Positions 9,170 to 16,952 of a DNA stretch of 41,435 bases are shown here, in pieces. Made by a program: the position numbers and the translations under genes. Numbering within the stretch: the first letter of the stretch is position 1; the number at the start of each line of letters is the position of its first letter. The notes under the pieces were generated by a model. The model searched no databases. It saw nothing but the letters and a program-made list of their open reading frames with translations, and was not told the origin of the DNA. Source of the DNA: Gemmatimonadota bacterium (lineage in GTDB: Bacteria > Gemmatimonadota > Gemmatimonadetes > Gemmatimonadales > GWC2-71-9); NCBI GenBank assembly GCA_025358055.1, contig JANYKV010000008.1:1-41435 (forward strand), read 5' to 3'.

Positions 9170-9609
9170 ACCAACCCTCCGATGTTCAGGCAGCGTCCCA
9201 GCGGGACGGGTTCAGACGGACGACGATATTACGTTAGGTCAAGTCGAGATCGATGCGGTTATCTCGATATCATTATATCACTTATCGACACCCTTGAACA
9301 GCGCCGCATTTCCCTGAAGAGTCGTGCAATTCAGCGCAGGTGCCCAAGCAGACTGGCAAGAACCTGTCAGCGACTCCTGGAATCGAGCCAGGAAAGGGCA
9401 AAATTTAGGCCGCCATCATTTTTCGCTGCCAAACAATTGGACAGTTCGCCTGTTCTCGAGCCCGACACCAATCGGTTGTTGCAGCCAGGGGAGGCTCGAC
9501 GGGAGTTGAGGCAGAGTTCGGAGTGGGTTCTAGGCACAAATCGGAGGTTGGGCTTGACCGACTCGTTGTGCGGCGGATAATTTACCGGGCTTGTGCTCCA
9601 CGGGGCCGT
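9170..9609. other. Intergenic region between the RCC1 lipoprotein and the tRNA cluster
   Basis: These 440 bp contain no coding frame I can support. The left part is AT-rich and carries TATAAT on the minus strand (9272-9277) inside GATAT-AATG-ATATC, with a weak TGTTCA at the right distance, probably the lipoprotein promoter. The right end carries the tRNA promoter listed separately. I see nothing recognisable between about 9320 and 9550. Confidence 0.6.
9554..9581 (+). promoter_or_regulatory. Sigma-70-type promoter of the tRNA cluster
   Basis: TTGACC at 9554-9559 and GATAAT at 9576-9581 are separated by 16 bp, and the first tRNA begins about 29 bp after the -10 box. The fit to the housekeeping consensus and the position make this the likely promoter for all five tRNA genes. 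Confidence 0.7.
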
Positions 9610-9684
9610 GGTGGTTGTAGCTCAATCGGTTAGAGCGCCGGACTGTGGCTCCGGAGGTTGCGGGTTCGATCCCCGTCAGCCACC
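9610..9684 (+). tRNA. tRNA-His (anticodon GTG)
   Basis: The acceptor arm gtggttg (9611-9617) pairs with cagccac (9677-9683). The anticodon stem ccgga/tccgg encloses a loop with GTG. The two histidine identity marks are both present: an extra G at position -1 (9610) and a C discriminator base (9684) opposite it. The T arm gcgggttcgatccccgt is standard. CCA is not encoded. Confidence 0.96.
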
Positions 9685-9788
9685 CTACAGGCGATCAAGC
9701 GGGGCAGGTCGTTCGTTCGAGGCGGGCCCTTCGCGCGGATCAGCCGTCCAAGCCGCTTTGACGCCGAACAGCCAGTCGGTCCAGAGAT

Positions 9789-9861
9789 AGGTCCGTAGCT
9801 CAATTGGTAGAGCACCGGTCTCCAAAACCGGGGGTTGGGGGTTCGATTCCCTCCGGGCCTG
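9789..9861 (+). tRNA. tRNA-Trp (anticodon CCA)
   Basis: Acceptor arm aggtccg (9789-9795) pairs with cgggcct (9854-9860), with a G discriminator as usual for tryptophan. The anticodon stem ccggt/accgg holds the loop ctCCAaa. The body closely resembles the common bacterial tRNA-Trp. CCA is not encoded. Confidence 0.96.
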
Positions 9862-9900
9862 TTCGGCGAATCCAGGCTGTGTCTCCGGCATTGCCGGCGC

Positions 9901-9973
9901 GGCGCTATCGTCTAGGGGACTAGGACGGGGCCCTCTCAAGGCCCAAACACGGGTTCGAATCCCGTTAGCGCTA
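9901..9973 (+). tRNA. tRNA-Glu (anticodon CTC)
   Basis: Acceptor ggcgcta (9901-9907) pairs with tagcgct (9966-9972) with a terminal G-U wobble. The anticodon stem gggcc/ggccc encloses ctCTCaa. The T arm is acgggttcgaatcccgt. This reads GAG and complements the TTC isoacceptor 55 bp downstream. CCA is not encoded. Confidence 0.94.
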
Positions 9974-10027
9974 TGCGGACACATCGAGAAATGGAAGGAA
10001 GAGGGGGAAGGGGAGCTGGGAGGATTT

Positions 10028-10099
10028 GGCCCCATCGTCTATCGGTTAGGACGCGACCCTTTCAAGGTCGAAAGACGGGTTCGACTCCCGTTGGGGCTA
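10028..10099 (+). tRNA. tRNA-Glu (anticodon TTC)
   Basis: Acceptor ggcccca (10028-10034) pairs with tggggct (10092-10098), again ending in a G-U wobble. The anticodon stem cgacc/ggtcg encloses ctTTCaa. The T arm is acgggttcgactcccgt. CCA is not encoded. It is the second of two tandem glutamate isoacceptors. Confidence 0.95.
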
Positions 10100-10107
10100 T
10101 CAAACGC

Positions 10108-10180
10108 GCGCCGCTAGCTCAATTGGCAGAGCAAGTGACTCTTAATCACTAGGTTGTAGGTTCGATTCCTACGCGGCGCA
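10108..10180 (+). tRNA. tRNA-Lys (anticodon CTT)
   Basis: Acceptor gcgccgc (10108-10114) pairs with gcggcgc (10173-10179), with an A discriminator. The anticodon stem agtga/tcact encloses ctCTTaa. The D arm gctcaattggcagagc and T arm gtaggttcgattcctac are standard. CCA is not encoded. It is the last gene of the cluster; no T-run hairpin follows. Confidence 0.96.
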
Positions 10181-10277
10181 TTATCCCCGTTCCATGCTCT
10201 TTTTCGTGGCCCAGTCCTCGTCCTGCGCTCATTCCGAATTCGCCGCTCGCATCCTCATCGTGGAGACTGTCGCATGA

Positions 10278-10305
10278 TTGACAAATAGGTGTTATAACAT
10301 ATATT
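10278..10305 (+). promoter_or_regulatory. Promoter with palindromic operator before the VOC dioxygenase gene
   Basis: A perfect TTGACA (10278-10283) and TATATT (10300-10305) are 16 bp apart in an AT-rich patch that stands out from the GC-rich surroundings. Between them lies a perfect 10-bp palindrome, tgttataaca (10290-10299), which a dimeric repressor could occupy to block polymerase. The regulator is not in the window. A strong core promoter plus an operator suggests an inducible gene downstream. Confidence 0.7.
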
Positions 10306-10350
10306 AGTCATCGCACACCGCCCGCGTACCGATGCCGCAAGGAGGCCTAA

Positions 10351-11259
10351 ATGACGAGTAGCCAATTGGACCACCAAAGAGCCTATGGTCTTCCGCCCAC
10401 CGGTTTTCGACTGCCGGATGCTACACGGCTGGGATCAGTGCACCTCGACGTGGCGGACCTCGACCGATCACTCGCTTATTACGGCGAAGTACTCGGCTTC
10501 CGCATTCTCGATCGATCGGCAGCCCAAGCCACGCTCGGGGCGATCGACGGGAGCGATCCCCTGGTCATCCTCAACGCCGTTCCCGGTGCACGACCGATTC
10601 CCCAAGAAGGGCGGCTCGGGCTGTACCACTTTGCCATCCTCCTTCCGGATCGTGCTGCGCTCGGCCGGTTCGCGGCTCACCTCGCGAAGGCTGGGATCCG
10701 GGCCGGCGACTCCGATCACCTCGTGAGCGAAGCACTCTACTTGCGAGATCCCGATGGCCTCGGCATCGAGGTGTACGCCGACCGACCCCGGACGGATTGG
10801 GCCATTGACGACCGGGAAGTCCGGATGGACGTCAAGCCACTCAACCGGCCGGACCTGCTTCGAGCGGCGGGTGTGGAACCCTGGGCTGGGATGCCGTTCG
10901 GCACGGTCATCGGCCACGTACATCTGCGGGTGGGCGATCTGGATCAGGCCGCCACGTTTTTCCAGCAGGCGCTCGGCTTGGACCTTATGGTGTGGAGTTA
11001 TCCCGGCGCCCTGTTTCTTGCGGCCGGCGGATACCACCATCATCTCGGCGTAAACACATGGGCTGGGCTGGGAGCGAGAGCACCCGAGGCGGGAGATGCG
11101 CGCTTGCTCGAATGGACGATACTCGTGCCTAGCGCTGAGGATGCGGACCGGGCTGCCGCTAGCATCAGAGCCGCCGGGTTTGAGGTGACGCCAGCCGCCT
11201 CGGGTTGGCGCGTGGCGGATCCCTGGGGGACTGTGCTCCTGCTCCGATCTGACGACTGA
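10351..11259 (+). CDS. VOC-family ring-cleavage dioxygenase/glyoxalase-like protein (CatE-like)
   Basis: A 302-residue protein made of two vicinal-oxygen-chelate modules. The first starts LGSVHLDVADLD and shows a complete metal triad candidate, H31, H93 (LYHFAIL) and E140 (DGLGIEVYADRP). The second starts IGHVHLRVGDLD and has a histidine cluster YHHHLGVN, but its last strand reads DPWGTVLLL with no glutamate. Size and layout match catechol-2,3-dioxygenase CatE/YfiE-type proteins, which open catechol rings in the cytoplasm. A glyoxalase or resistance role cannot be excluded. The start ATG has AAGGAGG just upstream (10339-10345). A strong promoter with a palindrome precedes it, which fits induction by an aromatic or electrophilic compound (inference). 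It appears monocistronic. Confidence 0.8.
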   Translation: MTSSQLDHQRAYGLPPTGFRLPDATRLGSVHLDVADLDRSLAYYGEVLGFRILDRSAAQATLGAIDGSDPLVILNAVPGARPIPQEGRLGLYHFAILLPDRAALGRFAAHLAKAGIRAGDSDHLVSEALYLRDPDGLGIEVYADRPRTDWAIDDREVRMDVKPLNRPDLLRAAGVEPWAGMPFGTVIGHVHLRVGDLDQAATFFQQALGLDLMVWSYPGALFLAAGGYHHHLGVNTWAGLGARAPEAGDARLLEWTILVPSAEDADRAAASIRAAGFEVTPAASGWRVADPWGTVLLLRSDD

Positions 11260-11284
11260 GCTCGACCGACCCGCTGATGTTCGA

Positions 11285-11316
11285 CACCTGCACATCGGGT
11301 TGTCGATGTGCGGGTG
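11285..11316. terminator. Hairpin between convergent genes, possible bidirectional terminator
   Basis: Thirteen-base arms (11285-11297 and 11304-11316) pair with one G-U wobble around a 6-base loop. It lies in the 83-bp gap between the ends of the VOC gene (plus) and the cupredoxin gene (minus). No T-run follows on either strand, so termination by this hairpin alone is uncertain. Confidence 0.5.
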
Positions 11317-11342
11317 CGGAACGCCTACCTCGATCGCGCGAC

Positions 11343-11720
11343 TTACTGAACGACCACGCTGCCGATCATCCCCGAGCCGAAGTTGTCGGAGTGATAAGTG
11401 CAGCGATACCGGTATGTGCCGGCCGCGGCAAAGGTACGTTCGTAGGTTCCCGAACTTTGGGCCTGAGAATTCTCGCCATCCTCGAAGAGGATGTGGTGTG
11501 TAGTCCCGTAGGAGTACCAGGTCCAGGTAACGTTGGCGCCGGCGGTCACATTCAGTTGGCCGGGCGAGAAAAAGTTGTTCTGCACGTTCACGTTGTTGCC
11601 GCTGGGCATCGGAGGTGGTGGCGGCGCGGGACTGTTTGAACCGTAATCAGTGCTGGAGCTTCCGCCACACGCTAAAGCGGTAAGGCAAAAACCCAGGAGC
11701 AGCGGAGTCAGTTTACGCAT
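11343..11720 (-). CDS. Cupredoxin (plastocyanin-like) lipoprotein
   Basis: A 125-residue exported protein. The signal peptide ends in lipobox L-A-C18, followed by a short serine/proline-rich linker and one cupredoxin domain (about 43-125). Type 1 copper ligands are visible: histidine in THH (75 or 76), C107 and H110 in CTYH, and M118 in GSGM. Beta strands end in the usual pattern GTYRYRC. It should bind one copper ion and carry electrons at the outer face of a membrane, or serve as a copper store. No oxidase or reductase gene sits beside it, so the partner is unknown; the heme A synthase at the left edge shows that the cell makes an aa3-type oxidase. It stands alone between convergent and divergent neighbours. 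Confidence 0.88.
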   Translation of the reverse strand: MRKLTPLLLGFCLTALACGGSSSTDYGSNSPAPPPPPMPSGNNVNVQNNFFSPGQLNVTAGANVTWTWYSYGTTHHILFEDGENSQAQSSGTYERTFAAAGTYRYRCTYHSDNFGSGMIGSVVVQ

Positions 11721-12061
11721 AAGCCTCTCGTTGTGTGGGGTCGGATATTCTGCGACCGACGCGATCGACGGGGTCGTACGTGATTGACTGCCTCGTGAGG
11801 AACGAAGCGAGGGATACGCTCAATTATCCAACATACGAATCGCCACAGTACTGAGACATCGGGTAAGTATACGGGGTAGTGACTCGAAGAGCTACCTGGC
11901 GTCCGGATCTCGAATGTTTGGACGCCACCCAGGCTGGCATGAAGGGATTGGGGGCGTATTTTGTATACCGAGCCTGGCCGCCCAGCAGCCGGTGGACGAG
12001 GACCGCCCTCTCTCGCCGACCGTGCGAGTACCGAATCAACCAGTCACTCTTCGGAGCTCAG
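11721..12061. other. Divergent intergenic region, cupredoxin to amidohydrolase
   Basis: These 341 bp hold the control regions of both neighbours. The reading frame of the amidohydrolase is open back to 11879, but that extension would place the signal peptide internally, so I treat it as non-coding. Two GTATAC palindromes lie 96 bp apart (11867-11872, 11963-11968). I see no convincing -35/-10 pair. Confidence 0.5.
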
Positions 12062-13465
12062 ATGGTCCCTCGACTTGGCATTGGCTCACTCCTCCTCATC
12101 GCAGGTCTGCGCGGGGCGAGTCGCGATTCCCCCCTGATCGACCAGTCTCCCGTTGCGATTACCGGCGTTACCGTCGTCGACGTCGCGTCCGGGGGCCTCC
12201 TTCCGAACGAGACCGTGATTATCGACGGGGGCAAGATCATCGCGATGGGACCCGCGACTTCTACCCCTCCTCCCAGCGGAAGCCGCCGAGTAGATGGCAC
12301 CGGGAAGTATCTCATTCCCGGGCTCTGGGATATGCACACCCATCTCACCATGACCGGCCGCTCAGCTCTGAAGCTGTTCCTCGCCAACGGCGTGACCGGT
12401 GTGCGTGACATGGGTGGGGATCCGGGGGTCGTGCTCCCCTGGCGGGACAGCATTGCCGCCGGATCGCTCGAAGGGCCGAGGATTCTTGCGGCCGGGTCCA
12501 TCGTTGAGAGTGCATCATGGCTCAATGCGGTGCTTCGGCTCGCCGAGCAGCTCCATAGTCCTGAACTCGAAGCCGAGCTGCGCCTCCGTCTCCCGATCGA
12601 GACAACAACGGATGGGATTCGGGACGTGGACTCGCTGGTGGCGTTGCGCGCGGATTTTCTCAAGATTAGGAACTTCCCCTCGCCGGCGGCCTATTGGGCG
12701 CTGGCGCGGGCGGCGCGGGGGCACGGACTGCGCATCACCGGGCATTCGCCGCCGGCCTCGGAGCTCGGTCCGGTATCCGATTCCGGATTCGCCAGCTTCG
12801 AACATTCGATCATCAGCGTCCGGAACGACACGCTGATTGACGCCTTCGACGGCATGACGGAGAGCCAACGGGGAGAACTCTTCCATCGGTTCGCCAAGAA
12901 CGGCACCGCCTACGATCCGACGCTGGTCTCCAGCAAAGCGCGCTTCGTTCCGGACAGTGCCATCTCGAGAATGATCGGGGATAGTGCCGGCGCGAGCGTG
13001 CCCACCCTGCGCTACGTGTCCGGCGCGATCCGGATGGCCTGGCGAACCCAGTTGGCGATGAGAGCGGTCGAGGGCGACAACAATTGGGGACCGATCTATC
13101 GATCCAATCTGCGTGACATCAGAGAAATGGCGGCTGCGGGGGTCTTGATCTTGGCGGGCACCGATGTTCCCGTCGTGACTCTCATCCCCGGTTTTTCGCT
13201 TCCAGACGAGCTTGACCTCCTCGTTCACGAGGCGGGGCTGACGCCGCTCCAGGCGCTGCAAGCGGCCACCCGGAATCCGGCTGTCGTCCTCGGGCTCGCT
13301 CATCGCTTGGGGGAGATCGCCGTAGGACGGCTAGCCGATTTAGTGCTTCTGGATGCAAACCCCTTGGCAGATATCCGCGCGACTCGTGCGGTGAGGGCGG
13401 TCGTCGTGAACGGACACCTATACGATCGGAGGGATCTCGACCGGCTTCTGGCCCATGCGAGGTGA
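12062..13465 (+). CDS. Exported metal-dependent amidohydrolase
   Basis: A 467-residue amidohydrolase-superfamily enzyme with a signal peptide (about 1-19), so it acts outside the cytoplasm. The domain begins with the typical small beta-sandwich (ITGVTVVDVASG), then the metal motif D-M-H-T-H after IPGLW. Other expected ligands are seen: K in FLKIRN, H in ITGHSPP, H in FEHSI and the catalytic D in AGTDVP. The C-terminal return to the sandwich is IAVGRLADLVLLDANPL. Family members hydrolyse cyclic amides, dipeptides or imidazolones; the substrate here cannot be told. The ATG at 12062 is chosen because GGAG lies 5-8 bases upstream and the signal peptide starts there. It is related in layout to the enzymes at 36936 and 40359. 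Confidence 0.88.
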   Translation: MVPRLGIGSLLLIAGLRGASRDSPLIDQSPVAITGVTVVDVASGGLLPNETVIIDGGKIIAMGPATSTPPPSGSRRVDGTGKYLIPGLWDMHTHLTMTGRSALKLFLANGVTGVRDMGGDPGVVLPWRDSIAAGSLEGPRILAAGSIVESASWLNAVLRLAEQLHSPELEAELRLRLPIETTTDGIRDVDSLVALRADFLKIRNFPSPAAYWALARAARGHGLRITGHSPPASELGPVSDSGFASFEHSIISVRNDTLIDAFDGMTESQRGELFHRFAKNGTAYDPTLVSSKARFVPDSAISRMIGDSAGASVPTLRYVSGAIRMAWRTQLAMRAVEGDNNWGPIYRSNLRDIREMAAAGVLILAGTDVPVVTLIPGFSLPDELDLLVHEAGLTPLQALQAATRNPAVVLGLAHRLGEIAVGRLADLVLLDANPLADIRATRAVRAVVVNGHLYDRRDLDRLLAHAR

Positions 13466-13505
13466 CTTGCTCGCCCGTCCCTAGTCCTAATCCATAGTTC
13501 CAGGC

Positions 13506-13537
13506 GCCGCCCCCGCCGGGCGGCCGTGACGACGGCC
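13506..13537. terminator. Two overlapping hairpins between convergent genes
   Basis: Arms gccgccc/gggcggc (13506-13512, 13518-13524) and ggccgt/acggcc (13522-13527, 13532-13537) share bases, so only one can form at a time. They lie between the ends of the amidohydrolase and serine hydrolase genes. There is no T-run. This is a weak candidate terminator. Confidence 0.35.
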
Positions 13538-13575
13538 AACTCACCCGGCACCAGATCGGAGAGTGCTTCGCTGAC

Positions 13576-15489
13576 TCACATCCGCCATCCCAGAAGGTTC
13601 CATTGATTGAGCGACCAGGCGAACACTACCGCCGCCACCACCACCGCCCCATACCGAAGCCGGGCATCGAGCGTCCCGGCCGCCGTCCGCCACTGACGCA
13701 GCATCATGGCGAGGGCCGCGACGGTGCAGAGCACCGCGACCACGGGAAGCGCGAGGCTCCGGATCAGCGTGGTGGGCTTCCCAAACAGCAGAGCGGTGGG
13801 GTCGGAAGCGAGCGACTTCAACAGGGCCACGAAGGCCAGGTTAGCGAGCGAAATCCCGTAGAGCCACACCCGCCCGGGCAATGTGTCCTCGGGCCGGCGT
13901 CGCCCCGTGCGGGCTCGTACGAATCGAGCGATCCCGGCCAGCAGGGTGAGGAGGAAGATGGCCGCGCTGATCCCGAGCAGCTTCAGGTGCAGCTTCGGGC
14001 TTTCGTACCAGGCGAGTCGCTCGTTGGCGTCGGTCGGGTTGTCGCCGAGAAACGCGCGAATCACTCGGCCTGACTCGTCCGCCTTGAACGCGAGGAGCCC
14101 GTTACCGACTTCCTCTCGGTAGAGGAGTGGGCCGACCGGAACCCAGCGGGCCGCCTCCCCGCCGGCCGATACCAGAATAACGCCCTCTTTGCCGACGGAA
14201 ATGTCCCACGCGAACCCGGTGAGGGCGAACATTTTCTGATAGGTGGTGTACGAGTGTCGGTTGCTTAGGTACTCACCGGCCACCCGCTCCGCTTGCTGCA
14301 CCGCGTCGGCGACCGTCGGCGTCACCGGCACTGGCGTGCGGAAGTAGTGGTCAAGCACCAGCTTGGTGAACGATTCAGTGAGCGCGCCGCCCTGGTCGGT
14401 GTTGAAGGTGACGAAGATCCCGAGGCGTTCGGAAGGGATCAGCGCCAGGTTGGTGTGGAACCACTGGGTGTCTCCCCCGTGACCGAACACCCGCAGCCCA
14501 TGGCTCGACTGCTCGTAGAACCCGAGGGCGAACCCCGGGATACGAGGGTCGTGCGTCATCGCCTGGGTGTGCATCACCTGGGCGATCGAGTCCCCGAGGA
14601 TCCGGGTGCCGTTGAGGGTACCGTTCGCCAGATGCGCCATCATGAACTTGGCCATGTCCGCTGCGGTGGTGGAGAGCGCGCCGGCCGGCGTGCCGCCAAG
14701 GAGGATCTCAAACTTCTTCGGCTGGTACTCACCCTCCGTGAACTTGTAGCCGACGGACATGTCGCCCGCGAGCGCGGCGGGGAGCGGTTGGACTCCCGTC
14801 GTGTGGGTCATCCCGAGCGGTGTAAGGATCTGGTGCTCGATGTAGTCCGCCCACGGTTCCCCCGACACGCGCTCGACGATGTAGCCGGCGAGAGCCGTGG
14901 CGTAGTTGGAGTACGAGGTGTAGTTCCCGGGGGCGCGCACCCGCTTTGGCATGTGGGTGGAGAGCCAGCGACCCAACGGCATCAATGAGGCCGGATCTTC
15001 GCTGACCAGGTCGCGAGAATCCTCTTCGAACCCCGCTGAATGGGTCATGATATGGCGGAGGGTGATCGGCTGGGCAAACGTGGCCGGTAGCTTGAAGTCG
15101 AGGTACTGGTTCACGTCGGCGTTGAGGTCGAGTTTGTTGGCCTCAACCAGTTGCATCACGGAGGTCCAGGTGAAGAGCTTAGTGACCGATCCCGGTCGGA
15201 ACAGTGTCCGGGCCGGGTCCACCGGCGCCCGCTTCGCCAGGTCGGAATACCCGTAGCCCTTCACCAAGAGAACCTGCCCGTCCTTGACCACGGCCACCTC
15301 CGCCCCGACGACGTGCTTGGCCGCCATCTGTGCGGCGAGGACTCCGTCGATGTACGCCTCCAAGTCGGCGCGCTCGACCGGGCGTTTTGCTGCCGCCGTG
15401 TCGGCTGGATTACCGAACGTTGCTGCGAGGGCCGGCGCCTGGGCTACGACGAGCAAGACGGCCCCGGCGAGGGAGCGGCTGAAGGTCAT
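13576..15489 (-). CDS. Exported serine hydrolase, beta-lactamase/PBP fold, with C-terminal membrane helices
   Basis: A 637-residue protein: signal peptide (about 1-23), a class-C beta-lactamase/DD-peptidase-type domain (about 40-380), a beta-rich segment, and about four membrane helices at the C terminus (about 515-635). Catalytic motifs are complete: SVTK (S101, K104), YSN (Y193-N195) and HGG (H337-G339). The catalytic part should face the periplasm. Related proteins act as D-aminopeptidases, esterases or DD-peptidases, and the substrate cannot be read from sequence. It is the last gene of a three-gene set: it follows the radical SAM gene by 40 bp and resembles the serine hydrolase at 16953, including the membrane tail, so the two probably arose by duplication. 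Confidence 0.88.
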   Translation of the reverse strand: MTFSRSLAGAVLLVVAQAPALAATFGNPADTAAAKRPVERADLEAYIDGVLAAQMAAKHVVGAEVAVVKDGQVLLVKGYGYSDLAKRAPVDPARTLFRPGSVTKLFTWTSVMQLVEANKLDLNADVNQYLDFKLPATFAQPITLRHIMTHSAGFEEDSRDLVSEDPASLMPLGRWLSTHMPKRVRAPGNYTSYSNYATALAGYIVERVSGEPWADYIEHQILTPLGMTHTTGVQPLPAALAGDMSVGYKFTEGEYQPKKFEILLGGTPAGALSTTAADMAKFMMAHLANGTLNGTRILGDSIAQVMHTQAMTHDPRIPGFALGFYEQSSHGLRVFGHGGDTQWFHTNLALIPSERLGIFVTFNTDQGGALTESFTKLVLDHYFRTPVPVTPTVADAVQQAERVAGEYLSNRHSYTTYQKMFALTGFAWDISVGKEGVILVSAGGEAARWVPVGPLLYREEVGNGLLAFKADESGRVIRAFLGDNPTDANERLAWYESPKLHLKLLGISAAIFLLTLLAGIARFVRARTGRRRPEDTLPGRVWLYGISLANLAFVALLKSLASDPTALLFGKPTTLIRSLALPVVAVLCTVAALAMMLRQWRTAAGTLDARLRYGAVVVAAVVFAWSLNQWNLLGWRM

Positions 15490-15529
15490 GTCGGAACTCC
15501 GTGGGATGGTGAGATCGACCGTGCGGCGT

Positions 15530-16846
15530 TCAGCCGCCCAGATCGACCGATCCGGTATTGCCGTACACGGCGACCCCGGGGCCGCCGCCTACGGGCCCAT
15601 AGCCGGCGAAAGGAGGCAGCTTGTATTTGCGCCAGGTTTCGTACCAAGCCAGGTCTGCCTGAATGAGAAAATCCAGCGGGACCGGCGGATGGCCAGCCAG
15701 CACGGTGCCCGGCTCCACACACCAGGTATCCAGATGCGGAATGACCCCCTGCGACATCAGGAACTCGAACCCCTCACGGGCGGAACGCACTGCTTCCGGC
15801 ACGGTCGCGAACCCCCACGGCTGAGCCATCTCCACGCCGGAGACCATGTTGGGACTCACGCCACCTTCGCCCATGATCGCCACGGCCTCCACTAGGCGTC
15901 GCACCCAGGTGTCGTAGCCGATGTACTTCGCTTTGCCCGGCGCGATGATTTGGAACAGGCGTTTGTCCCAGACCTCGAGGTTGGCGTTGTGCGAGGTGAC
16001 GCCGGCGTTTCGGAACCGTTTGACGTTCTCGAGTGGCTGGGATTCGGTGATCATGACGATCGGCACTCGGCGACCAAGGCGCTCTCGGATGGCCTCGACG
16101 TACGGGAGGTTGAAATCGGTTGCATTGTCGGGGCCGCCACGCAGGGGACGCACGATAGAGCCCCCGGTCATGAGAATGGTCAGCATCCGCTTCGCCGGGT
16201 CGGGCTCGGCGGCCATCGCGGCAAGCACCTCCACGACCTTGCTCACATCTTTGATCGCATCGGCTGTGACGTGATCACCCGTGAGCTTTCGGAGCTCTCG
16301 CAGGTTGTAGTTGATGTCGCAGAACCGACACTCCTCCTTATCGCCCCAATAGTGACAGGCGCGGAAGGTGGTGATGAACGCATAGGAATTGTAGAGGAGT
16401 GGGACGACCTGCTCGTATCGCATTCCGTCGGCGAAGGTCTTGCCGTAGTACTCGGGTTTGGAGGGATAGACCACTTCCGCGAGGGGAACGCCATTCTCAC
16501 AGAGCATGGTGGTTCCGTCCACGACATCGACGACGTATGGTGACGCGTTGTTCAGGACGACGCGGATCCACGTGCGCTTCATTCCGCGCGTCCCGCCGCG
16601 AAAAATGATGTCTTCGGGCGCGGCCGTGCTCATGCCTTCCTTGAGGTCATGGTGCCCGGAGATGTTGTACGAGAAGAGATAGTATGCTTGCGTCCGGCAC
16701 CCGCGCGCGGCTTCCATCGCCGCGTCCGTAAACGTCATTCCCCGCCGGAGCAAATCCTCCTTGAGAATGACTTCGGCCGGAACCCCGGGGTATTTGCGAG
16801 CGTAGACGTCGACAGTTGGGTCGGCCGTTTCGGCCATTGTACTCAT
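15530..16846 (-). CDS. Radical SAM enzyme with unusual cysteine spacing, function unknown
   Basis: A 438-residue protein. The likely 4Fe-4S motif is C164-x8-C173-x2-C176 (CHYWGDKEECRFC), with an aromatic residue before the last cysteine as in radical SAM proteins but wider first spacing than the usual C-x3-C-x2-C. Further SAM-domain signs are TILMTGGSI (GGE-like position), IVMITESQPL and HNANLEVWD. The N-terminal 160 residues are a separate region, and the C terminus is glycine-rich (GYGPVGGGPG). It is cytoplasmic. I do not recognise the reaction. It sits between two exported serine hydrolases on the same strand, 106 bp after one and 40 bp before the other, so it may modify a molecule they later act on (inference). 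The radical SAM call is probable; the chemistry is open. Confidence 0.78.
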   Translation of the reverse strand: MSTMAETADPTVDVYARKYPGVPAEVILKEDLLRRGMTFTDAAMEAARGCRTQAYYLFSYNISGHHDLKEGMSTAAPEDIIFRGGTRGMKRTWIRVVLNNASPYVVDVVDGTTMLCENGVPLAEVVYPSKPEYYGKTFADGMRYEQVVPLLYNSYAFITTFRACHYWGDKEECRFCDINYNLRELRKLTGDHVTADAIKDVSKVVEVLAAMAAEPDPAKRMLTILMTGGSIVRPLRGGPDNATDFNLPYVEAIRERLGRRVPIVMITESQPLENVKRFRNAGVTSHNANLEVWDKRLFQIIAPGKAKYIGYDTWVRRLVEAVAIMGEGGVSPNMVSGVEMAQPWGFATVPEAVRSAREGFEFLMSQGVIPHLDTWCVEPGTVLAGHPPVPLDFLIQADLAWYETWRKYKLPPFAGYGPVGGGPGVAVYGNTGSVDLGG

Positions 16847-16952
16847 CGGTGCCTCCCCCTTCCCCAGGGTCGAAGCGATGGGTTGCGCTTCTGCGAGTGG
16901 CGCCTCGTGCGATTCCAGACGTCGACGGCTGTGGTGATACGGTACCAGTCGT

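Noticed and set aside
9630-10035. Minus-strand frames across the tRNA genes
   Set aside because: They are antisense to well-formed tRNA genes; this is a common annotation artefact.
11867-11968. Pair of GTATAC palindromes as binding sites of the GntR regulator
   Set aside because: The 6-bp sequence also occurs inside coding regions (for example near 19825 and 35405), so the pair could be chance.
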